From the NCBI GenBank assembly GCA_963728545.1, contig CAVSKO010000003.1, forward strand, positions 868,001-932,000: a stretch of 64,000 nucleotides of DNA. Reading direction: 5' to 3'. The stretch is from DASUNP01 sp963728545. GTDB lineage: Bacteria; Acidobacteriota; Blastocatellia; UBA7656. Shown piece by piece: positions 8,604 through 15,914 of the stretch (positions are counted from its first letter, which is position 1; every line of letters begins with the position of its first letter). The position numbers and the translations under genes were made by a program. The notes beneath the pieces were generated by a model that saw only the letters and a program-made list of their open reading frames with translations, searched no databases and was not told where the DNA came from.

Positions 8604-9677
8604 ATGGAAGTGAGATTCGAAAATGTGACTAAGATGTACGGGAAGCGCGTGGCGGTCAACCATTTGAATCTCGCGACGGGCGACGGCGAGTTCGTCGTCC
8701 TGCTTGGGCCTTCCGGGTGCGGCAAGACGACAACGCTCAGGATGCTGGCCGGGCTGGAAGAGGCGAGCGCGGGAGACATCTTTATTGGCGCGGAACGTGT
8801 GAATGACGTTCCGACGCGCTCGCGTGACATCGCTATGGTTTTCCAAAGCTACGCGCTTTATCCGCATATGACCGTAGCCGAAAACATCGCTTACCCATTG
8901 CGCGTGCGACATATGGCGAGCGATGAAAGAGGCCGGCAAGTGGCGCGAGTTGCAGAGATGCTGGACATCACCGCGCTGCTCGCGCAAAAGCCCAGACAGT
9001 TGTCAGGCGGCGAGCGCCAGCGGGTCGCGCTTGCGCGGGCGATAGTGCGCTCGCCGCGCATCTACCTTATGGACGAGCCTCTATCGAATCTCGATGCCAA
9101 GCTTCGGGTTTACATGCGCGGAGAACTGAAGCGGCTTCAACACGAGCTTGGCACTACGACTATTTACGTCACGCACGATCAAGCCGAGGCGATGACGCTG
9201 GCGCACAGGGTGGCAGTGATGCGCGGCGGCGTGTTACAACAATTCGACACGCCAATGAACATCTATAACCGGCCTGTGAACCAGTTTGTCGCGGAGTTTG
9301 TCGGCAGCCCGAGCATGAATTTTATAAAGGGGCGGTTGGACGCTCCGGCTCGCGCTTTTACAAGCGAAGGGGTGACGCTTCGATTAACCGATACGCAGCT
9401 TCACCGTCTGAACGGGCGCGAGCGGGTGACGCTCGGCATAAGGCCTGAGCACGTTCAGGTAGCCACTTCCGCGCGTGAAGGCTGGCTCGAAGCCACCGCC
9501 TATGTGACGGAATTAATGGGAAGCGAGACGCTGGTCTTTCTGCGTCTGGGCGGTGAGAAGATCGTTGCGCGCGCGCCGGCTGATTTTCGCGCGGAAATAG
9601 AAACACCGCTCTGGGTGCGACTGGAGATGGAAAAGATAGATTTCTTTGACACGGCGACAGGCGAAACAATAGGGTGA
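8604..9677 (+). CDS. ABC sugar-transporter ATP-binding protein, MalK/UgpC/MsmK type
   Basis: This 357-residue ATPase has Walker A GPSGCGKTT (about 35-43), signature LSGGERQRVALARAI (about 133-147), Walker B IYLMDEPLSNLD and the switch His in THDQAEAM. A C-terminal TOBE/regulatory domain from about residue 240 has the conserved GIRPEHV. The TOBE domain and full length are those of carbohydrate importers. It should drive the two upstream permeases; MsmK-type ATPases can also serve several transporters. Its stop lies just before the isomerase's ribosome site. Confidence 0.93.
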   Translation: MEVRFENVTKMYGKRVAVNHLNLATGDGEFVVLLGPSGCGKTTTLRMLAGLEEASAGDIFIGAERVNDVPTRSRDIAMVFQSYALYPHMTVAENIAYPLRVRHMASDERGRQVARVAEMLDITALLAQKPRQLSGGERQRVALARAIVRSPRIYLMDEPLSNLDAKLRVYMRGELKRLQHELGTTTIYVTHDQAEAMTLAHRVAVMRGGVLQQFDTPMNIYNRPVNQFVAEFVGSPSMNFIKGRLDAPARAFTSEGVTLRLTDTQLHRLNGRERVTLGIRPEHVQVATSAREGWLEATAYVTELMGSETLVFLRLGGEKIVARAPADFRAEIETPLWVRLEMEKIDFFDTATGETIG

Positions 9678-9688
9678 GGAGGTTTCAA

Positions 9689-10510
9689 ATGAAGCTGGCA
9701 TTAAACGGTGCGACCACTATGAAAGCCGATCTGGTCACGGACATCCGTGTGGCCGCGCTCGCCGGATTTGATTACATCGAAATCTGGTCGGCAAAGTTAA
9801 GAGAATTTCTGGAATCGCAAACAACAGCCGAACTCAAAACGCTTCTGGAATCCAGCGGCGTCAGGCCATACAGCATCAACTCTATCGAGCGCATTACCTT
9901 CAGGGACGATAAAGCGCACGATGAGCTTTTATCGGAATGCGAACGGCTTTGCGCAATTGCGTCCGAGATCGAATGCCCTTACATAGTCGTCGTTCCTTCT
10001 CCGCTGCCCGAAGGCGTAAGCCTGCCCGAAACAGTTAAAGAGACCGTCAGAACGCTCGACGAGCTTGGCCGCATAGCAGAGCGGCACGGCGTAGGGCTTG
10101 CCTTCGAGTTTCTAGGCCAGACCGATTGCAGCGTGCAGACGTTGGAGTTTGCCAGTGAGATAGTCGGCCAGGTCAACCGGGCCAATGTGGGACTTGTGAT
10201 CGATAGCTTTCACTTTTACGCGGGCGGCTCAAAGATGGAGTCAATAGAGGCTCTCGACCCGGAGCGATTGTTCATCTTTCACATCAATGACGCGGAGGAT
10301 TTGCCGCGTCGTCAACTCGAAGACCGCCACCGCTTGTTGCCGGGATTGGGCATACTGCCGCTCAATCAAATCATTAATGCGCTCAAGCGCGCGGGCTATG
10401 ACCGCGTTGCAAGCGTGGAGATATTCCGGCCAGAGTATTGGGAGCGCGACCCTCTAGAGCTTGCTCGCGACGCCCGCGCGGCCGCCGCTTCAATCATTGA
10501 GAGGGGATAG
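9689..10510 (+). CDS. Sugar-phosphate isomerase/epimerase (xylose-isomerase-like TIM barrel)
   Basis: The ATG at 9689 follows GAGGAGG with ideal spacing, so I prefer it to the GTG at 9674. The 273-residue protein is a xylose-isomerase-like TIM barrel of the IolE/IolI/tagatose-epimerase group. Likely metal ligands are Glu in LAFEFLG, Asp in VIDSFHF, His in FHINDAED and Glu in ASVEIF. It probably isomerises or dehydrates a ketosugar or keto-inositol brought in by the neighbouring importer. The pairing with a Gfo/Idh/MocA dehydrogenase directly downstream is typical of inositol or rare-sugar catabolism; the exact substrate is unknown. Confidence 0.85.
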   Translation: MKLALNGATTMKADLVTDIRVAALAGFDYIEIWSAKLREFLESQTTAELKTLLESSGVRPYSINSIERITFRDDKAHDELLSECERLCAIASEIECPYIVVVPSPLPEGVSLPETVKETVRTLDELGRIAERHGVGLAFEFLGQTDCSVQTLEFASEIVGQVNRANVGLVIDSFHFYAGGSKMESIEALDPERLFIFHINDAEDLPRRQLEDRHRLLPGLGILPLNQIINALKRAGYDRVASVEIFRPEYWERDPLELARDARAAAASIIERG

Positions 10511-10526
10511 GCGAGGCGAAAAAGCA

Positions 10527-11513
10527 ATGAACAAGTTAAAGATCGGCATAATTGGCGCAGGTTATATCGGCGGGGTACATGCCGGACTGCTCGCGCGAGA
10601 TGAGCGCGTCAGCCTCATTGCAATTCACGATATTGACGGAGAGCGGGCGCTCCGTTTGGCAGGATCGGTCGGCGCTGCGGTGACCGACAGCGCCGCAGAA
10701 TTAATCGATAAAGTTGACGCGGTCTACATTGCAACGCCGAACACAAAGCACACCTCGCTTGCGCTCGCGGCTCTCGGCGCGGATAAGCACGTCTTTTGCG
10801 AAAAGCCAATGGCGACAAGCCTCGCCGACGCGCGAGCGGTCTTTGACAAGGCAGTCCAGAGCAAAGCGGTGTTTCAGGTGGGCCACAACCGCCGCTTTGC
10901 GCCTGTTTATGCGCTGCTCAAGCAGATGATAACCGAAGGAAGTGCGCCGCATTCGGCCCACGTTAAGATGAATAGAGGCGAGTTGATTAAGCCTGAATGG
11001 GTAGCTGACCCTCGGATAACGGGTGGCTTTCTCTACGAGACGACTATACATATGTTCGATATGGTGCGATTTCTTTTTGGCGAGGTGACAAAGATGTCCG
11101 CGCTAGGGTCATCGCACGAGTACCCGGAGGTGGATGATTTCTCGGTCTTGCTCGGCTTTGCGAACGGTTTGCACGCGACGCTGGGGTCGTCGGCTGACGC
11201 AAGCTGGCTATTTCCGTTCGAGCGCGTCGAAGTTTTTTTCCATCACCAGACGATTACGATTCGCGAAATGGAAAGCATTACCCGAAGCGAAGGTTTGGAA
11301 GGCGGGCACGTGACAAAGAGCATGCATCAGCTATCGAAGGAAGAAAAATGGGGATATGCGCAGGAAGACAGGGCATTCGTAGATTCGATACTTGAGGGAC
11401 GCGCCGCAGTTGTGACGGCGCTAGACGGCTACAAGTCGGTTGAGCTTGTCGATGCTTGCTACAGGGCCGTCAGCACGGGCGAGCGCATACACTTCACCGC
11501 AAGCCCTTCTTGA
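10527..11513 (+). CDS. Gfo/Idh/MocA-family NAD(P)-dependent dehydrogenase
   Basis: The ATG at 10527 opens the canonical Rossmann start (MNKLKIGIIGAGYIGGVHAG); an upstream TTG extension would overlap the isomerase gene and is unlikely. The 328-residue protein has the family EKP motif (KHVFCEKPMAT, about 87-98) and a second-domain block GGFLYETTIHMFDMVRFLFG with the catalytic His. This family oxidises sugars or inositols with NAD(P). It is the last gene of the import operon and ends inside a tandem duplication that forms a terminator-like hairpin. It probably acts on the same sugar as the isomerase. Confidence 0.9.
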   Translation: MNKLKIGIIGAGYIGGVHAGLLARDERVSLIAIHDIDGERALRLAGSVGAAVTDSAAELIDKVDAVYIATPNTKHTSLALAALGADKHVFCEKPMATSLADARAVFDKAVQSKAVFQVGHNRRFAPVYALLKQMITEGSAPHSAHVKMNRGELIKPEWVADPRITGGFLYETTIHMFDMVRFLFGEVTKMSALGSSHEYPEVDDFSVLLGFANGLHATLGSSADASWLFPFERVEVFFHHQTITIREMESITRSEGLEGGHVTKSMHQLSKEEKWGYAQEDRAFVDSILEGRAAVVTALDGYKSVELVDACYRAVSTGERIHFTASPS

Positions 11514-11518
11514 AAGGG

Positions 11519-11545
11519 AGCCCTTCTTGAAAGGGCTGTTTATAT
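11519..11545 (+). terminator. Probable terminator of the sugar-import operon
   Basis: AGCCCTT at 11519-11525 pairs with AAGGGCT at 11531-11537, followed by a T-rich tract. It starts six bases after the dehydrogenase stop codon. The hairpin is the second unit of a 17-base tandem duplication (11502-11535), whose first unit contains the stop codon. Confidence 0.6.
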
Positions 11546-11574
11546 CTGTTTGCTATTCTAGAATGAAAGAAGAT

Positions 11575-11692
11575 TCACCGCCGCAGACACAGAGAACACA
11601 GAGCGGGCGCAGAGAAACGTATAATCTCTGCGCCCCCGCCGCGTGCGAAGCACATCATCGGCCATATGCGTCCTCTGTGTCTGCGGCGGTGA
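11575..11692. repeat. Dispersed palindromic repeat, copy B
   Basis: Perfect 20-base outer arms are at 11575-11594 and 11673-11692. Compared with the other copies both arms carry the same change (GCCGCAGAC against GCAGAGACAC), so pairing is kept. The internal module lies on the right arm at 11636-11668 in reverse orientation, although the flanks (AAGATTCACC left, GGTGAGATGTCT right) are in forward orientation. It lies between two convergent genes. Conserved sequence continues to about 11745. Confidence 0.9.
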
Positions 11693-11731
11693 GATGTCTT
11701 TCCAGACCCGTACATTCAATTGAAAACCGCT

Positions 11732-12859
11732 CTAAACAAGCGATAAAAAGAGACGCTTGAGGCGGGCGACCGTATCTGACCACTTGAACTGTTGCGCGCG
11801 AACTTTCCCGCGATGACTAAGCTCTTCTCGCTGGCTATCGTTCTGTAGAAGGGTATCAATAGCTTCAACGTGTTCCGTCACCGATTTAGGCGAAACCAGC
11901 ATCGCCGAGTTATCGGCAACTTCCGGTATCGAAGTCGTGTTGCTTGCTATTACGGGCGTGCCGCACGCCATCGCTTCCAGGAGCGGCAACCCGAAACCTT
12001 CATAAAACGACGGGAACCACACAAGCTGCGCCGCGTGGTGAAGCGAGCACAATATCTCATCGCTGACAAAACCCGTCATTTTAACCGATTCGCCTAAGCC
12101 TCGCGCGATGTCCGCATAATGAGAGTCGCAATGGCTCGCCACCACCAGCTTGAGGTCGGGATGGAGCTGATGAATCAGCGGCCAGGCTTTTAACACAAGG
12201 GCGGCGTTCTTTCTATAATGCAAACCGCAAGGTAAGAGTATAAAAGGTCTATCTCGTAACTCTTGCTGCTCAAGATAACCTTCGCCTTCCGCCGAGACGG
12301 GTAAGAAGAAGCGCGGGGTAACCGCATAATGCACCACGCGCAGGCGCGACCGAAGATCAGGGAAATAATGCGCGATTCGCTCGGCTGAAAAATGAGAACC
12401 TGTATGGACTATGTCTGCTTTGCGTGAAAGCATGTTGTATAGGTATCTCGATTTGAATCGTTGTTTATACGACGTCCACTTTCGCGGAACCGCTTCGTCC
12501 TCAAATACGGCTGCGTCGTGAACAGTTATAACCAGGCGCGCGCGCCTGGTTGGTACGTAAGATACATTCGTGCAATAGACGATCTCTACTTCCGGCCAGT
12601 AATGCTCCGCCGTTGGCATCCCGGCAAAAATCCATCTGGCCTGCTGTTTGGATGTTTCGTGCCTGAAGAAATGATAATCGAACCGGGTCCAGGGCATGCC
12701 TGCTTTGTGAATCACCTTCTTATGATCTGTAGGATCGGCAAGTATGCGAATGTTATTCACCGGCTCGCGGGCCAGGTGCTCGGTGATCTGTCGGGCCACC
12801 CTGCCGGCTCCTGTAGACTCATAAATATTGCGGAGTTGTACATATGTAAGAATATTCAT
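11732..12859 (-). CDS. Glycosyltransferase family 4/1 (GT-B)
   Basis: I chose ATG 12859 because it opens the usual GT-B start (MNILTYVQLRNIYESTGAGR); the longer frame begins at a TTG at 12982 with no ribosome site, and neither start has a strong one. The C-terminal Rossmann half carries the donor-binding E-x7-E motif in YEGFGLPLLEAMACGTPV. Family members transfer a sugar from a nucleotide donor to a growing lipid-linked glycan at the cytoplasmic face. It is the most promoter-distal gene of the Wzm/Wzt block. Donor and acceptor are unknown. Confidence 0.88.
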   Translation of the reverse strand: MNILTYVQLRNIYESTGAGRVARQITEHLAREPVNNIRILADPTDHKKVIHKAGMPWTRFDYHFFRHETSKQQARWIFAGMPTAEHYWPEVEIVYCTNVSYVPTRRARLVITVHDAAVFEDEAVPRKWTSYKQRFKSRYLYNMLSRKADIVHTGSHFSAERIAHYFPDLRSRLRVVHYAVTPRFFLPVSAEGEGYLEQQELRDRPFILLPCGLHYRKNAALVLKAWPLIHQLHPDLKLVVASHCDSHYADIARGLGESVKMTGFVSDEILCSLHHAAQLVWFPSFYEGFGLPLLEAMACGTPVIASNTTSIPEVADNSAMLVSPKSVTEHVEAIDTLLQNDSQREELSHRGKVRAQQFKWSDTVARLKRLFLSLV

Positions 12860-13090
12860 GACGGGGAGAATGTCTTTCACAAATTTATATTGTCCGGTTT
12901 TTGTATGAAGGAAAACGTTAGTCTTCTCCAGTTGCTCCCGTATCCGATTCTCTTTTTTGAAGTGCGGATCGCGCACAGGCAAATAGGCTTAAAGGACGAA
13001 CCAAACAGCTGTTTAAGGCCTTATAGGCACCCAGAGGAGTTTAGAGGGTTTATAGCCACAACAGCAAGCAAATAAAGAGTTGTTTCAGAT

Positions 13091-14080
13091 TTACTGAATA
13101 CCTTTCGCAGAATCCTCCGATGAAAAGCAAGGGCATTCCTGTGTAAGGTATTTGGCAGTGAAAAAGAGACGATACAGTTTAAAGAGCGGGAAGAAGGCCA
13201 GGCCATAAGGATAGTAGCGCAATAAGTGGAGCAGGTATCGCAGCGATGTTAGGCCCCTGCCTTTTGCGGCGCTGATGAAAACCATTTTTGCGATCTCGTA
13301 GCCGTAGCCCCTCCTCCAGGATTTCAATCCGCTCTTGAAAGCCTGCTCGTACTCACTTTTTCCTTTGACATATTCCGATTGTGAACCGAGCGTCGCCATT
13401 ACAGACTTGAACATCAAGACGGGGTCGCGCGACATCTGACCTGCGTGCTGGCGGTACTCCGCTACTAATTCGTGATGGCACGCTATCTTATGCTCCCGCG
13501 CTATGCGGAGATAAATATCATAATCCGCAGTCGCATCCACAGAGCTGTTAAACCCCTTGACCGTGTCAAACAGGCTCCGGCGGTACATAGCAACGGCAGG
13601 CATATTGATACAGTTATACCGGAGCAACGTCAGGTAGAAATCGTCTTCTATAAAGCCGCCGCGTTGAGTCGCAAGGGGTGATCCGTCAGGGGCAATTAAT
13701 TGACAATGACCGAAAACGAGTGCGCAATCGGCATACTCCCTCATCGCCTTCACCCCAGCCTCCAACCCTCTCCTCTTCAAACGATCATCCGCATCAACAA
13801 ACACCAGCAACTCTCCCCGGCTCTCCTCTATCCCTCGGTTTCGCGCACCCGACAGCCCTCGGTTCTCCTGCCTCACTACCCGCACCCGCTCGTACCTGCC
13901 TGCCACCTCCGCCGTGTCGTCCGTCAACCCGTCGTCTACTACTATTATCTCGAACTGCTGATAGGTCTGTTCCAGTATGCTCTCTATCGCTTCGCCCAGG
14001 TATCCTCCCTGGTTGTAGCACGGGATTATTACCGATACCAATTCGCGATCCATGCTCACTTCGTCTTTTCCTCGCGACAT
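13091..14080 (-). CDS. Glycosyltransferase family 2 (GT-A)
   Basis: This protein of 329 residues is a GT-A inverting transferase. The N-terminal VSVIIPCYNQ, the nucleotide-binding region (here DDGLTDDT with Leu where most have Ser), NRGLSGARNRGI and the metal-binding DADD at about residue 95 are all visible. A hydrophobic, basic C-terminal end suggests membrane attachment. It is a close paralogue of the GT half of the fusion protein at 15915-17636; both share a HHELVAEYR...SRDPVLM block. Base use in the middle (13745-13930) is unusually purine-rich on the coding strand. An internal ATG at 14053 is an alternative start. Confidence 0.9.
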   Translation of the reverse strand: MSRGKDEVSMDRELVSVIIPCYNQGGYLGEAIESILEQTYQQFEIIVVDDGLTDDTAEVAGRYERVRVVRQENRGLSGARNRGIEESRGELLVFVDADDRLKRRGLEAGVKAMREYADCALVFGHCQLIAPDGSPLATQRGGFIEDDFYLTLLRYNCINMPAVAMYRRSLFDTVKGFNSSVDATADYDIYLRIAREHKIACHHELVAEYRQHAGQMSRDPVLMFKSVMATLGSQSEYVKGKSEYEQAFKSGLKSWRRGYGYEIAKMVFISAAKGRGLTSLRYLLHLLRYYPYGLAFFPLFKLYRLFFTAKYLTQECPCFSSEDSAKGIQ

Positions 14081-14089
14081 ATTAATTGT

Positions 14090-15124
14090 TCAACTAAGAA
14101 ACCACCTCGACAGCCGCCTGGCAAACTCGTTCCCATCGCAATCATCAACCTGAATGCGCGGCAGTTGAAAAATATCGCCGCCACGGTTGATCGAGCCAGG
14201 GAATGCTGCGCAGGCATAGTCGAATCCGGTCTGCTTTACGATGGAGACTGTGTGGGCAGAGTAATCACACTTTCTCCCGTAAGGATAAGCGAAACTCTTT
14301 ACTCGCCGGCCGAGTAAGTCTTCCAGAAAAGCTTTGCTCTGCCCGATCTCGGCTCGTTGTAAATCAGGAGAAAGTGATGAAAGAGGTGTATGTGTGACCG
14401 TGTGGCAGCCTATCTCTACCATGCGCCCATTTGCCAGCGCAATAGCCTCTTCAACCGACAGTGGCCGGTGAGTTGGCCGCACCTCTTTTCGCGCGCCAGC
14501 CCAGGCTAGCACGTCATCGAGCGCCACTCGCCGCTCGCTTTCTGCCAGTGGGTGCAATACGTGGTAAAGCGATTGATAGAGGGAATATCGCGAGCCGCTC
14601 TGTACCTCTTGCCAGGCTCGCCACTTGTTAAGCTGATTGTCAAAGCCGGCTGTCTCATCGAGCTTCCACCGGTGCGCGGCCCCGCTTACGCCTAGCGTAA
14701 ACTCTTGAGGAAGAGTTACAGGCTCAAACAATAATCTCTCTAGTTCGTCCCACCAGAATTCGCGCTGATCTGTCATGTGGCCTGTCGTCAAAAAGACTGT
14801 TGCCGGAACCTGGAAACGCTCCAACAGTGGTTTGGCATTATAGAGATTGTTGGCGTAACCGTCATCAAAGGTAACGGCGACAGCCCGCCGAGGAAGGCTG
14901 GCGGAACTCAGGGATCTAACGATATCTTCGAGTCGCATCACCCGGACTGACCGGCTCAATACGTCCAGGTGCTCGGCGAAGTGATGTGGCGAAACAGACA
15001 ACGACCAGGGGTCGGCTTTGGTTTCGGCTACCGAGTGATAAAGCAGAATGAGCGCCCTCGACGAAAGATGGCCGAGGAGCCGCTTCGCATAGTGTCTTAT
15101 TCTTCTGATTCCGCGCACTCTCAT
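14090..15124 (-). CDS. Polysaccharide deacetylase (NodB homology, CE4)
   Basis: This 344-residue protein contains the NodB domain. Motif 1 is TFDDGYANN (about residue 85), where the two Asp are catalytic base and metal ligand. Motif 2 is HTVTHTPLSSLSP, giving the two metal-binding His. SFAYPYGRK is a later motif. There is no clear signal peptide; the N-terminus is basic, so it may be cytoplasmic or membrane-associated and act on lipid-linked intermediates. The start overlaps the methyltransferase stop by four bases (ATGA). It probably removes N-acetyl groups from the glycan of this block. Confidence 0.88.
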   Translation of the reverse strand: MRVRGIRRIRHYAKRLLGHLSSRALILLYHSVAETKADPWSLSVSPHHFAEHLDVLSRSVRVMRLEDIVRSLSSASLPRRAVAVTFDDGYANNLYNAKPLLERFQVPATVFLTTGHMTDQREFWWDELERLLFEPVTLPQEFTLGVSGAAHRWKLDETAGFDNQLNKWRAWQEVQSGSRYSLYQSLYHVLHPLAESERRVALDDVLAWAGARKEVRPTHRPLSVEEAIALANGRMVEIGCHTVTHTPLSSLSPDLQRAEIGQSKAFLEDLLGRRVKSFAYPYGRKCDYSAHTVSIVKQTGFDYACAAFPGSINRGGDIFQLPRIQVDDCDGNEFARRLSRWFLS

Positions 15125-15873
15125 GATGTCGGGGGTTTGACGGCTCTCACAGCGAGTAGAACCTGGTAGTCGGGATCGTGATGGTCAAGCTCTGCGGATT
15201 CCAATTCTTCCGCTGCCAACCCGTGAAGAAAACTGAGCGCCGCAAGGACATTGCCATGCGAGCGGACCTCAACGTTAGCCCCGGAGAAGACCTCCTCAAA
15301 CAGCCGCCTTGCCGATAGCTCGGTGAAGCTCCAATACCAGGAGCCGCCCCACTCGTGATGATCTATCTGGCTGATACCGGGAAAAGTGGCAAGCAAGACA
15401 CCGCCCGGTTTCAAAATGCGGTAAATCGTCCTGATCGCCGAGCGGACATCGTAGATGAGGTGCAGCGTTTGAGTAAGTATTATGCAATCGAACGCCTCTG
15501 AATCTATGTGATCTGCGCATGACAGGTCTGCGATGATCGTTGCATCAGGGTTGCCGTCTTTTACGTGGAGCACGTCACTGTGTGTGACACGAGCGGCCCC
15601 AAACCTTTTTGTGTACGAGTTGTCGCCGACCTCAAGCACGCGGCCTCGTATGTCCAGGGCAAAGCGTGCAAGGAAGCCTTCGATGTAGTAGCGGTCTACG
15701 GGCAGGCCGCGATCAAAACCCCAGGACCTGCTTATCGGCGTCACGCGCCTCAGGCTACCGAAATGCACGCCGTTTGCGGGGGTAAGATTGCCGTCAGCCG
15801 ACCTTTTGCGAAGCCAGCGTCTAACCTTGAGGGGGAGCGCGCGGCGGGCAATTGAGCTGAACAGCTTCTTCAT
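15121..15873 (-). CDS. Class I SAM-dependent methyltransferase
   Basis: ATG 15873 follows GGAG at a suitable distance and gives a 250-residue protein; a longer frame to 15951 would overlap the upstream gene and lacks a ribosome site. The SAM-binding motif I is RVLEVGDNSYT, and later motifs include DCIILTQTLHLIYD and LKPGGVLLATFPG. The target may be a sugar of the glycan; methylation of the terminal sugar is a known way of setting chain length in ABC-exported polysaccharides, which would fit the Wzm/Wzt genes in this block. That role is inference. Confidence 0.85.
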   Translation of the reverse strand: MKKLFSSIARRALPLKVRRWLRKRSADGNLTPANGVHFGSLRRVTPISRSWGFDRGLPVDRYYIEGFLARFALDIRGRVLEVGDNSYTKRFGAARVTHSDVLHVKDGNPDATIIADLSCADHIDSEAFDCIILTQTLHLIYDVRSAIRTIYRILKPGGVLLATFPGISQIDHHEWGGSWYWSFTELSARRLFEEVFSGANVEVRSHGNVLAALSFLHGLAAEELESAELDHHDPDYQVLLAVRAVKPPTS

Positions 15874-15914
15874 ACAAGCTTCTCCGCGTTGATAGAAGTG
15901 AATCAGGCTGCTTG

